Of a stretch of DNA of 64,000 bases, positions 38,066 through 46,766 are shown piece by piece. The DNA is from Frischella perrara. Lineage in GTDB: Bacteria > Pseudomonadota > Gammaproteobacteria > Enterobacterales > Orbaceae. The notes beneath the pieces were generated by a model. The model was not told where the DNA came from, did not search any database, and saw nothing but the letters and a program-made list of their open reading frames with translations. Positions within the stretch are counted from its first letter, which is position 1; each line of letters opens with the position of its first letter. The DNA lies in contig NZ_CP009056.1 in the NCBI RefSeq assembly GCF_000807275.1, positions 2,481,192 to 2,545,191 on the forward strand, given 5' to 3'. The position numbers were made by a program, and so were the translations under genes.

Positions 38066-39180
38066 TTTTTCATATAAAAGAGAAGCAAAAAATGCGACAG
38101 TCTCAACCAATACTCCATTTTACCGCTGAACAAGATGCATTATTACGCAGTGCATTAAACACCGCTGCTAAAAATTATTTATGTTCTACCAATGAACATC
38201 GTTATGCAGATACGGGAATGTTTGTAAAATTAGGCATACTTTCCGCTTTGTGCTTACTCTTTTACTTTATGGCACTTTGCCAGCAATCGGCATGTGTATT
38301 CTTTGTATGTTATTTTGTATTTATTACACTTGCTTTATTATTAGCGATAAATGTTGTTCATGATGCATCACATAATGTCTTTTTTAAATCAAGTAAAGCC
38401 AATGTTTGGCTTAATCGCATTATAACCATACCTTTAGGCATTGATCCTGAATGCTGGCGTATTCGCCATGTTATCCAACACCACCCATTTACCAATATAG
38501 AATATTACGATCTTGATATTGAATATAATGGTGTACTTAGGCAAACACCTTTTCAAGTTCATCATTGGTTTATGCGTTATCAGCAATACTACTGGCCATT
38601 GGTGGCTGGAATGACCTTCCCTACTATTATTTGGTGTTTCGATTGGCAAGATCGATTGGGTCTAAAATTTGATAAAAACAAATTTACTCATAACGGTATC
38701 ATTGGTTGGACAGCCTTTTTAATTATCAAATTCCTACACATAATTTTAGCTATCGTTCTACCTTACTTTATTTGTTCTCAATTTAGTATCTGGTTTATTT
38801 TACTCACTTACTGCTTAAGTCAGTTTTTTGCCTCTCTGATTTTTGTTATTCTCATCTTAGGAACTCACTGGGCAAAAGCAACCTTTTACCAAGCACCTGA
38901 CAATGGCGTGATGTCACATGGACCAATCCAACATGTATTTAATACCACTCTAAATTGGCGCCTCAAATCGCCGACTATCGAATACTGGTTAGGCGGACTG
39001 AATTTACACTTAACTCACCATATCTTTCCTGGTTTTAGCCATCGCCATTACCAACATTTAACCAAAATAATTCAACAAATTACCGAACAATATCAAATTG
39101 ATTATCGCGAAATTACCCTTTTAGAACTATTCAAACAACAACAACTTTTTTTAAAACAGATGGGGAAACGTGGTGATTGA
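38062..39180 (+). CDS. Membrane fatty acid desaturase 2
   Basis: A 372-residue paralogue of the preceding desaturase. The boxes HDASHN, RHVIQHH and LTHHIFPGFSHRHY are intact. The start at 38062 overlaps the previous stop (ATGA); the Met codon at 38092 (MRQSQP) is an alternative that aligns better with the paralogue. It is the last gene of the lipid operon, ending 18 bp from the convergent ABC-3C ATPase gene. Two desaturases in series suggest two positions or two substrates. Confidence 0.87.
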   Translation: MIFHIKEKQKMRQSQPILHFTAEQDALLRSALNTAAKNYLCSTNEHRYADTGMFVKLGILSALCLLFYFMALCQQSACVFFVCYFVFITLALLLAINVVHDASHNVFFKSSKANVWLNRIITIPLGIDPECWRIRHVIQHHPFTNIEYYDLDIEYNGVLRQTPFQVHHWFMRYQQYYWPLVAGMTFPTIIWCFDWQDRLGLKFDKNKFTHNGIIGWTAFLIIKFLHIILAIVLPYFICSQFSIWFILLTYCLSQFFASLIFVILILGTHWAKATFYQAPDNGVMSHGPIQHVFNTTLNWRLKSPTIEYWLGGLNLHLTHHIFPGFSHRHYQHLTKIIQQITEQYQIDYREITLLELFKQQQLFLKQMGKRGD

Positions 39181-39198
39181 TGGGTTTAATTTATTTGA

Positions 39199-40980
39199 TT
39201 ACCAGGAAGGTAATTTAAATAACCTTCCCTGCATCCCTTCATCATGTAATACCAATACGATGTCATTGTTATTAAAAAAGATATCATTATCAAGTGGAAT
39301 ATCTGAATCAATCACAGTAATAATTTGTTGGATGCCAAAATCAGAATATTGCCTTATCACATTAAGAAGATTAACCTTTTTTCTATCATCTAAAGATTCA
39401 AATATTCCATCATGATAAACAAAACGAGGGAAATTATCTTTAAGATGAGCACGCAATATAGCTAAATCAAAAGCTACACATAATAACTTTTTATAAGTAT
39501 GACCATCATCAGCACTTGTTGAGCGACCGGCTTCATCTAAAATATCAGCACTAAAGTCTAGGTGACCTTCTTGATTAATTTTGACATTAAGTAATGCTTT
39601 TCGAGAAATAACATCTTCAACAATACGACTAAAATACAGCCTTACTTCTGAAAACAAACTTGTCTCTTTTTTATTCTGCTCTTCTAAATCTCTTTCTATA
39701 TCAATTTGAATGTTTTGATATTGTTCTCTTATTTGCCTAATTTCAGCCCTCAAGACTTGCAACTTATTAATAAATTCTCTTTGTCTTTCTAAAAAGCTAA
39801 TATCAGCTTTCAAAGTAATTAACTCATTAGATATTTGTTTATATTTATCAAAAACATCTGTTTCACATAAAAATGATAAAGTTTGTATTCTTTCATTTTC
39901 TAATTGCGATAAGGTCTGATCAATGTTTTTTAACTTATTTTTTATGGATGATAGTTCTTCTATTAAATATTTATTTCGTTCTTCTGTAATAGCGCGGTTG
40001 AATGTAATAAGTTGATCAAAATCTTTTTTTAATTGTTGTGGAAAAAGTATACCCGCTTCTCTATATAAATTTTCAGCTTCATTAGGATCAAATAATATCT
40101 GTTGTTTTTTTAAAGATAATTCTATTTTTTTTCGATTGAACTCTAATGAATATCGTTTTTTATTCAATGTAGCTATTTCTAAATCTAATTCATCAATTAT
40201 TTTTTTTGTTTTTGCTTGATCAACTGAGTGAAAATCAAACTTATCTAATAGTCGTTGTCGCTCATTAACATCCTGTTGTTTTAATAATAAAAGCCCATCA
40301 ATCTGACTAATATCTTCAATTGAGCCTCCCAATTCTTGTTCTACTAATTTTTCTCTATTTTGTGCATCGTTAAGTTGAGATTCGAGTTCATAATGTTTTT
40401 CTATTAAATCAGAATTAAAACCAAGAATATGAGCAAGAATGGGTTTCCAGTGTTTATGTTTAGATGCAAATTTTTTTAATTGAAAAACATCACGATAATC
40501 ATCCTGAGACCGTAATAAATAACCTAAAATATTGCGATAATGCCACGGTTTTAAACAATAAAAATTCAGTATACTATCTAAAATCTCTTTCGCTTTTTCG
40601 AATGGCAAATTTTCGTGATCCCAATGAGTTGATTGAGTAAAATCTTGATGTGAATCGTTATGTTTCTTTATATTAATACGAGTTGCATCTGTGACGCTTC
40701 GCCGAATAGTAATATAAGATCTATCTTCTAATTCCAATTCTAAAAAAAACACAAACTGGTTAAACAACTGTTCGTGTTTAAATAAAAAGAATTTTGCATT
40801 TTTTTTAGATAAAAAACAAAAATCAAGTAATTTACCTAATATCGACTTACCAAGATTATGAGTATCTTTTCTCTTATTTTCAGGTAAACGAATCTCGCCT
40901 TGAATGACATTCAAGCCTGATGAAAAAAAAATTGTTTCAAACAAATCGGGTTTATTTGAATATAATTTAGATAGTTTCAT
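39199..40980 (-). CDS. ABC-3C system ATPase (DUF2326 type, SMC-like)
   Basis: A 593-residue SMC/RecN-like ATPase. The P-loop is unusual, with GEIRLPENKRKDTHNLGKSI spanning residues 28-47 and GKS at 44-46. A long coiled coil fills about 190-430, and the Walker B/D-loop region FPRFVYHDGIFESLDDR lies near the C-terminus. This is the pattern of DUF2326 proteins of three-component ABC-3C defence systems. The start overlaps the middle-component gene by 14 bp. It is thought to sense invading DNA or its ends and license the effector. Confidence 0.85.
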   Translation of the reverse strand: MKLSKLYSNKPDLFETIFFSSGLNVIQGEIRLPENKRKDTHNLGKSILGKLLDFCFLSKKNAKFFLFKHEQLFNQFVFFLELELEDRSYITIRRSVTDATRINIKKHNDSHQDFTQSTHWDHENLPFEKAKEILDSILNFYCLKPWHYRNILGYLLRSQDDYRDVFQLKKFASKHKHWKPILAHILGFNSDLIEKHYELESQLNDAQNREKLVEQELGGSIEDISQIDGLLLLKQQDVNERQRLLDKFDFHSVDQAKTKKIIDELDLEIATLNKKRYSLEFNRKKIELSLKKQQILFDPNEAENLYREAGILFPQQLKKDFDQLITFNRAITEERNKYLIEELSSIKNKLKNIDQTLSQLENERIQTLSFLCETDVFDKYKQISNELITLKADISFLERQREFINKLQVLRAEIRQIREQYQNIQIDIERDLEEQNKKETSLFSEVRLYFSRIVEDVISRKALLNVKINQEGHLDFSADILDEAGRSTSADDGHTYKKLLCVAFDLAILRAHLKDNFPRFVYHDGIFESLDDRKKVNLLNVIRQYSDFGIQQIITVIDSDIPLDNDIFFNNNDIVLVLHDEGMQGRLFKLPSW

Positions 40981-41221
40981 TTATCCCCACATATTCAATT
41001 GAATCAGTTTTGGCATGATACTCAACTAAGCCTAATAGAAAAAGAAGATTAAGAGCTGGTAAAAATAAAACGTGACCACCTTCAATAGATTTCTTCGCAT
41101 ATTCTAATAAATTATCATACTTTTCTAGTCTCTTTTTCTTAATATAAGAAAGCAACAAAAAAGACATATTAATGATAGTTTTATCTGGGTGCGTATGTTT
41201 ATTTGGTCTCAACATCTTCAT
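40967..41221 (-). CDS. ABC-3C system middle component
   Basis: An 84-residue protein. LRPNKHTHPDKTIINMSFLL at the start and LFLPALNLLFLLGLVEY near the end fit the small helical middle component (type 6-like) of ABC-3C systems, predicted to bridge ATPase and effector. It overlaps both neighbours (23 bp upstream, 14 bp downstream), showing strict co-expression. No catalytic residues are expected. Confidence 0.82.
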   Translation of the reverse strand: MKMLRPNKHTHPDKTIINMSFLLLSYIKKKRLEKYDNLLEYAKKSIEGGHVLFLPALNLLFLLGLVEYHAKTDSIEYVGINETI

Positions 41222-42176
41222 TCACACCTATATCACAACTCCAATACATAAAAAATAACATAGTATTAACTAATCGTTTGTGTTTAGTTTGCTTTAAGAT
41301 TGGCTCTCTATCAACTAAAAGTTTTGATAAGTAAACTATTACCTCATCAAAAGTTTGATAATGTTTTCTTTTTGCAATAATATTTAAACAAAATTCTTCT
41401 GCAGCTAAATTATAACGCTCACGTAATTCACTATTTTCAGGTGCGGATAGAAAAGATTCAATTTCATCAACATCTTTTAGGTAACGCCGTATTAGTTCAT
41501 TAGAATACGCCTCAGTCATATTATTCAGCTGATTTTTTCTAGCATAAGCAGTACGTTTAATATCTTTATCAGAAATTCCTTTTATGATAGAACTTGCTTG
41601 ATTTGCAAAAGCTTGTATAACCTCAGCTAAATCATCAGGACTAACAATTAAAGGACTATCAATAGGATCCAGATCAGCAACTTTAACTATTTCTGGGTAC
41701 CATTTCAGGTAAAGTTCAATTTGATTAACATCTATAATTTTTACTGAAGCAATATTAACATTAATATATTCTGAAATCGTTTTACATATTTCACTTTCTG
41801 CATTACCTGTTAAGCGACGGTTAGTAAATAAAGCATAATTATCTAGCTCATTATTATCTCTTAGCTTCTTAATACGAATAAGTTCGGCACCAATAACCGA
41901 GTTTGGATTAGTTTTATTTTCTTTATTATAAAAATCAGGTTCAGAGCAATTACGATTATAGCCATTTGTGTGCTTAGCTTGAATAATTGTTATTCCAACC
42001 CAAGGACAACTTTGGCTAGGAAACAAGTCAGCTGTACCAATAAATTTAGCATCTCGGCCTCCATCAGGACCTTTGGCAAATCCTTGAGCAGAATTACCTA
42101 AAATACGTTGGCAAATAATAACAACTAATCTTTCAAATTGTTCATCACTCATATCTTCATAACTATATACTGCCAT
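41199..42176 (-). CDS. ABC-3C effector: Mrr-like nuclease domain plus ABC-3C C-terminal domain
   Basis: A 325-residue protein. The N-terminal 170 residues look like an Mrr/PD-(D/E)XK nuclease: GPDGGRDAKF with Asp42, and ITIIQAKHT with Gln66-x-Lys68. The C-terminal half is helical and matches the conserved domain that docks with the middle component. The gene starts the operon, preceded by AAGGAATACATA. It probably cleaves foreign or cellular DNA when the ATPase is triggered. A 32-bp repeat copy lies about 190 bp upstream. Confidence 0.83.
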   Translation of the reverse strand: MAVYSYEDMSDEQFERLVVIICQRILGNSAQGFAKGPDGGRDAKFIGTADLFPSQSCPWVGITIIQAKHTNGYNRNCSEPDFYNKENKTNPNSVIGAELIRIKKLRDNNELDNYALFTNRRLTGNAESEICKTISEYINVNIASVKIIDVNQIELYLKWYPEIVKVADLDPIDSPLIVSPDDLAEVIQAFANQASSIIKGISDKDIKRTAYARKNQLNNMTEAYSNELIRRYLKDVDEIESFLSAPENSELRERYNLAAEEFCLNIIAKRKHYQTFDEVIVYLSKLLVDREPILKQTKHKRLVNTMLFFMYWSCDIGVNEDVETK

Positions 42177-42366
42177 GTATGTATTCCTTATGATGAAATC
42201 TTAGACATTATAGTTGTGTTTATATACATAACAACAGTAAGTTTACTATGTTAGGATCTACCTCACGAATTTACAAAATTAGTTTTCTTTAATTTTAGGA
42301 ATTTTTTCATTAACTAATTTTTTCGATATTTTTTATTGAAATCACACTATCTTTTTTCTATCACCT

Positions 42367-42398
42367 GTAAAAATTATTCAGGAGTCTATACCGTTTTA
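42367..42398 (+). repeat. 32-bp module-boundary repeat, copy 1
   Basis: It starts GTAAAAATTATT and has the core GGAGTCTATACCGTT. It is alignable without gaps to the copies at 56026-56057 and 56806-56837. This copy stands alone, upstream of the ABC-3C operon. Confidence 0.93.
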
Positions 42399-42763
42399 TT
42401 TCAGCTCCTAAAACAATTTAAAATTAAAGTTATTTTAATAATACATTTGAATAAACATCCGTTTTTTTTGATTAACTATTATTAATAATCTTATAACTAA
42501 CTAATCTAAATCTATAAATAAACAATTTTCCCATCTTGTGATATAGGTGGTTAGCTATTGCAATAGCGTATTTATCCAGATAGTAATGAAGCAATTTTAG
42601 AATCAACAATTATTGATTTATTAAGACTCTTTCGAAGTATATTGGTACATTATAACCTTTGGGGGAAAGCATTTATTTTAGGGTAAGACAAAAAATTTTA
42701 GTTATTACCATCCTCACAAATTAATCTAAATTGTTTATAAATTTAAGATGTTGAGGATGGATA

Positions 42764-42783
42764 AATGAATGAATGAATGAATG
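42764..42783. repeat. AATG tetranucleotide run, five copies
   Basis: Five uninterrupted AATG units lie in the gap between two minus-strand defence operons. No gene crosses them, so they cannot shift a reading frame here. Confidence 0.9.
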
Positions 42784-42854
42784 AATTATAATATCTACAT
42801 TTACACACAATATTGAAAATAAAAAAACATGAGCTATCTCATAGAATATTATGA

Positions 42855-44009
42855 TTAACTTACTTTCATTGACACATCATAACAACAGCACCAACTAAAA
42901 ATGTCTTTTCCTATAATTTCCCAATAAGGAAGTGTAATTTTATCGATATCTTCTTTTTTATAATTATTATTATTTTCAAAAAATTTTAACGTGTTAGATA
43001 ATAGTTTACTACCCATTGGAGCAAAACTGAAACAGTTATCATCACATTCATGATCTACCTTATCTTTATGTTCAAAACATTTGTTATTTTGTTCAATAAG
43101 CTTATTTAATTCAGTAGAATAATAACCGCTATTTTTATTTATATTTCCATATCTTCTATCTAACTCTTTAGCTTGATTTCTCTTTAACCCATTTTTATGA
43201 TCAAGAAATAGTCTTATATTACTATTCTTTTCAATCATTCTCTTCAAGCGCCTTATTGTCAAGATTTGATCTTTGCTTGAATTTCCAGTTTCAATAATTT
43301 CAGCTAATACATTAAATGGAATAATGGATTCTATTTCATGTGCATCTAAGATTCTAACCTGCCCAAATTTTTCAAAAAAGAACTCTTTAAAAGCATTAAT
43401 GTTTCCGAAAAATGCTTTACATGTTTCTCCTCTTGAAGAATGTGGATGTTTTTTATCACTATCAACTATGCAATAGCAGAATTTATTTTCAGCTAGAGTA
43501 TTGTTATATATGTTAGCTGTTTGGCTTCCGCCACCATGGCAGCAACTATGTTTCAGAGCAAACTTATTTAGAATAGAATTATTTTTAATATAAAAATTCC
43601 CAATATAAATATAAAACCTTGCATCATTTAGATCTTCTCCAAGAATACTTGTACTTTGAATCGATGAGGAATTTTTAAAAAAAGCAAAACCTGATTCAAG
43701 TACTGTCTTTTGATTTTCTTCTACAATTTCAAATTTATCCTCATTACTTAAATCAATACGTATATATGTGCTAACATGGTCACTTTTAATAAGTGCTTTT
43801 AATTCTCGAACAGTTTGTTTAGCATACGCCGCTATATTTCTTACTTTACGTGAAAAATATTCATTTTTAATTACTTTATCCAATAATGAAGAAGGTGCGA
43901 TTACTATATGCTGTTTTTCTGCAAATGCTTTTAAAAGGTTTTCAAGTGCATCAAGAAGTGATTCATCTGACCAATTAGCTTGCTCTTCATTTATTAATTC
44001 AAAAATCAT
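42855..44009 (-). CDS. TOPRIM-like partner of a DUF3696 ATPase
   Basis: A 384-residue protein of unassigned family. The middle has FALKHSCCHGGGSQT, then FCYCIVDSDKKHP and ILDAHEIESIIPF, which follow the Gly-rich, Asp-x-Asp and Glu pattern of a TOPRIM-like nuclease as in OLD/DUF4435 proteins. Cysteine pairs (SCCHGGG, HECDDNC, WCCCYD) hint at metal binding. It starts 2 nt after the stop of the ATPase gene, with GGGAGAG as ribosome site, so the two are a pair. I infer a two-gene defence module with a nuclease effector; the family is not one I recognise. Confidence 0.55.
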   Translation of the reverse strand: MIFELINEEQANWSDESLLDALENLLKAFAEKQHIVIAPSSLLDKVIKNEYFSRKVRNIAAYAKQTVRELKALIKSDHVSTYIRIDLSNEDKFEIVEENQKTVLESGFAFFKNSSSIQSTSILGEDLNDARFYIYIGNFYIKNNSILNKFALKHSCCHGGGSQTANIYNNTLAENKFCYCIVDSDKKHPHSSRGETCKAFFGNINAFKEFFFEKFGQVRILDAHEIESIIPFNVLAEIIETGNSSKDQILTIRRLKRMIEKNSNIRLFLDHKNGLKRNQAKELDRRYGNINKNSGYYSTELNKLIEQNNKCFEHKDKVDHECDDNCFSFAPMGSKLLSNTLKFFENNNNYKKEDIDKITLPYWEIIGKDIFSWCCCYDVSMKVS

Positions 44010-44011
44010 TA

Positions 44012-45565
44012 CTACTCTCCCGAAAAAAAACCAATAGGCCAGTTTTCGAGGGTACCCTCTTCATCAAAATAGGCAGTTTGAATATCTGTTTCTGTGTTTT
44101 CTTTATTGAAAATAATTATTGATAGATCATCTTTTGAAATTTTTCCTTTTTCTACACACTCTCCTAAAGCATTGATAAAATGTTGACTATGTGTTTCAAC
44201 TATAATTTTAATCTTTAATTTTTTTGGTGCTTTAGCAATTATATTAACAAATAATTTGGCTAGCTGGGTTTGATAAGCTGGGTGTAAATGCAATTCTGGT
44301 TGTTCAATAACAAAAAATAATTCATTATTACGTCTATGAGTTAATTTTTCAGTTTCCAGCCATAAACTCATAATTATTGGTAAAAGTTGGGAATAACCAA
44401 ATCCCATATCACTAATATTGTATGTAATATTGTCTTCATCAATAATATTAATGGTATAATGTAGACCTGATTCTTCTACAGATATAGAAAAATTAAAATT
44501 TTTTTTAACCCATGCAGTAAATGCATTTTTTTCTTTTTGGGTTAAAGAGTTTAATATCATTGCTACATTTGACCCTGTATGATCCATCTCATTAATTTGT
44601 AGATCTTGAAATCTATAAAACCTTTCGGCTATTGCTCTTATAGGTGCTATATATCTAATCTTTGAAAAAGTTTCATTTAAATTGTAATTAATTTCTGTCA
44701 GGATAGAGTTAATCTTAGAAAATAATAAACTTGGAAAAATATCTTCATATATTTGATCGTAATTATTGTTCAGATTCTCTATAAATGTTTTATTGTTTAA
44801 AAAACTTTTTTTTAAAGAATCCAAGAAAGAGTCTTTTTCTAGCATATCAAGTTTTAAATTACGGACAAAATTGTGTATTAATTCCATTTCCGGATTAGGT
44901 GAAAAATACTTTATAAGTTTTTTTTCTACTTTTTCATTAAACGAGATTAATTCAATAATTCCCCCAAAAGCATACTTTTGTATAAGTAAAGTATGATTAT
45001 TACCTATTGTAGAGATTGAATAATTGACGTAGGGAAGTATAAAACTTCTATATAATTTTTCTAACTTAAGATCAGGAAAAGTTTTTTCAAACATTTTATT
45101 TCCATTCTCATAAAAGGAGTAATCAATCCCTTTTTCATCATTATTTGTTATAGATACTTTAATATTATTAAAAGATATATTGATACTTTTATATTTGGTC
45201 TTTTTTTGGTCTGATCCAACGATTAACTCTATATTGATTTGAGTCTCTTTCTCATCTCCAATAATAGATTTATAAACAAGAGATGACGATGGTGGGATAA
45301 TAAATTTAAAGAAAAATTTTATATTTTTATCTTTAGCTTGTTTATATAAGGCTTTATTAAAATCACCAAAATCAACATATCGTCCAAACCATAAAATAGG
45401 ACCTGTTGTATTAGCTTCTATTGATTGTCTAAAAAGTGGAAATAATCTTAGAAATGAGCTTTTACCGCTGCTATTTTTCCCAACAAAAACGGTTATTGGT
45501 TTTAATTCAATATTCGTTTTCTTTTTAAAACTTCGAAAGTTTTCCACTCCTAAAGAAACTAACAT
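44012..45565 (-). CDS. AAA15-type ATPase with DUF3696 (OLD/RecF-like)
   Basis: From the ATG at 45565 (GGGGAG upstream) the product is 517 residues; the longer open frame to 45670 lacks a good start. GKNSSGKSS at 29-37 is Walker A, FVIEQPELHLHP is Walker B, and IIVETHSQHFINAL is the H-loop region. The C-terminal GTLENWPIGFF is the DUF3696 signature. Such ATPases occur with nuclease partners in phage defence. It forms a two-gene operon with the TOPRIM-like gene. Confidence 0.88.
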   Translation of the reverse strand: MLVSLGVENFRSFKKKTNIELKPITVFVGKNSSGKSSFLRLFPLFRQSIEANTTGPILWFGRYVDFGDFNKALYKQAKDKNIKFFFKFIIPPSSSLVYKSIIGDEKETQINIELIVGSDQKKTKYKSINISFNNIKVSITNNDEKGIDYSFYENGNKMFEKTFPDLKLEKLYRSFILPYVNYSISTIGNNHTLLIQKYAFGGIIELISFNEKVEKKLIKYFSPNPEMELIHNFVRNLKLDMLEKDSFLDSLKKSFLNNKTFIENLNNNYDQIYEDIFPSLLFSKINSILTEINYNLNETFSKIRYIAPIRAIAERFYRFQDLQINEMDHTGSNVAMILNSLTQKEKNAFTAWVKKNFNFSISVEESGLHYTINIIDEDNITYNISDMGFGYSQLLPIIMSLWLETEKLTHRRNNELFFVIEQPELHLHPAYQTQLAKLFVNIIAKAPKKLKIKIIVETHSQHFINALGECVEKGKISKDDLSIIIFNKENTETDIQTAYFDEEGTLENWPIGFFSGE

Positions 45566-46050
45566 AGTAAACTCCCCATACTTAATTATAATTATTCTAT
45601 TCCCTAAATGCTTTGCAGTATTTTTTATAAAAAATAAGTAAACCGAAGCGTTATTTAAATTTTGGTTCAATTCACTTATAAAGATAATTTCAGCAAAGCT
45701 AAATTATGTTTTATGAGATAATTCGTCAGTCGATAAGGTTAATTTTGTTGTCAAACAATAATTTATACATATATATTAACCGATGCTACCTGAATAGTTT
45801 TTATCTTGTTTGAACAGTCCAATATCAATCTTAACGTCTTATAAATTATTTAAAAAAATATAGCATATTTTATTTATACTTTGTATTGGTTAATCCAAAC
45901 CGATAGCATCACTGACAATTTTTTTATTTGTGTTTGTCTTTTTTTATTACCAATACAGGTACTAGCTATTTAGCTTTTTGTTTGATTTAGTATGATTTTT
46001 ATCTTTAAAATTAAATCCTCTATTTTTTACTTTTTAAATTCCATTCTTTA

Positions 46051-46082
46051 TAAAAAACCATTCATGAATCTACACCATTTCA
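46051..46082 (+). repeat. 32-bp module-boundary repeat, decayed copy
   Basis: GAATCTACACCATTT here corresponds to the core GGAGTCTATACCGTT. By eye 23 of 32 positions match copy 1, and most differences are C-for-T or A-for-G changes. It lies upstream of the DUF3696 module. Confidence 0.7.
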
Positions 46083-46182
46083 TGGCAATTTTTGTAACCT
46101 TCGCCGTGTTATTGGATTGTTTCTAGATAAGTTAATTAATACTTATAGACTTTAAAGATAAAAGCTGTATCTATAGAGCTAA

Positions 46183-46254
46183 ATAGATATAGATATAGAT
46201 ATAGATATAGATATAGATATTGATATTGATATTGATATTGATATTGATATTGAT
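46183..46254. repeat. Hexanucleotide array, six ATAGAT plus six ATTGAT
   Basis: Twelve perfect hexamers in two blocks that differ by one base, upstream of the gamma-glutamyltransferase remnant. The block structure shows expansion of a single variant. It resembles the arrays at 425-542 and 61273-61302 in unit size only. Confidence 0.97.
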
Positions 46255-46341
46255 ATGTCATTGTAACTTTACTTAATGCCTTTAGGTTTATAATTCCTGC
46301 CATAAAAAATACATTCCTCACTTATCATTATTAAATGAGGA

Positions 46342-46635
46342 ATGACTAAAATGGGAATGAAATATAAAGTTAAACTACTATTAAGTATGTTACTCATGAG
46401 TGGCTTATCTCTGGCGGAACCGTTGCCTTTTTCAGAGACAGGGAAATATTGTGAGACTCCGGCTCGCTGTCTTAATCCGATCACAACCCAGATTATGGTG
46501 ACCTCACCAAATTATTTAGCAACACAAGCAGGTCTGGATGTGTTACAGCAAGTTGGTAATGCGGGTGATGCCGACAATCATCGATTAATGGGCGCAACCG
46601 CTCCTCGTGGTGATGGCTTAGCCGCGGGTTATTGA
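46342..46635 (+). pseudogene. ggt: Gamma-glutamyltransferase with internal deletion
   Basis: A 97-codon frame. Its start is a signal peptide (VKLLLSMLLMSGLSLA) followed by MVTSPNYLATQAGLDVLQQVGNA, the N-terminus of periplasmic gamma-glutamyltransferase. It then jumps to HRLMGATAPRGDGLAAGY, the extreme C-terminus of the same family. The roughly 450 residues between, including the autocatalytic Thr and the glutamate-binding site, are missing without loss of frame. It cannot be an active enzyme. Confidence 0.85.
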
Positions 46636-46682
46636 TGATTGATGAAAATAAGAGAGCAAATCAGCAATAATAGGACTAACAT

Positions 46683-46716
46683 AATAAAGATAATGACATC
46701 AGCCATTATCTTTATT
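46683..46716. terminator. Hairpin between ggt remnant and RtcB paralogue
   Basis: AATAAAGATAATG pairs perfectly with CATTATCTTTATT over 13 bp around an 8-nt loop. It lies between two convergent genes and may serve both as a terminator, although the stem is AT-rich. Confidence 0.6.
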
Positions 46717-46766
46717 TACTCTCTATAGCGATGCCAATTTTTGGAGAAACTGACATCTTTTTTACA

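Larger units (their letters stand above)
42177..42854. other. Intergenic region between the ABC-3C and DUF3696 modules
   Basis: It holds the ABC-3C promoter, a copy of the 32-bp repeat (42367-42398), a five-copy AATG tetranucleotide run (42764-42783), and a short open stretch at about 42570-42686 encoding PDSNEAILESTIIDLLRLFR, which I cannot identify and which may be a gene remnant. Confidence 0.6.
45566..46341. other. Intergenic region with decayed boundary repeat and hexamer array
   Basis: About 776 bp containing the DUF3696 promoter, a roughly 225-bp segment (45857-46082) diverged from 55838-56057, a degenerate copy of the 32-bp repeat at its end, and the ATAGAT/ATTGAT array. I see no other gene. 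Confidence 0.7.

Noticed and set aside
42570..42686. Possible gene fragment PDSNEAILESTIIDLL
   Set aside because: It is too short, has no start or family match I can name, and could be chance in AT-rich DNA.
46136..46321. Tyr-Gln repeat open frame
   Set aside because: It is a translation of the ATAGAT/ATTGAT array without gene-like start or domain.
46342..46635. Novel small secreted protein
   Set aside because: Both ends match gamma-glutamyltransferase, so an internally deleted pseudogene explains it better.
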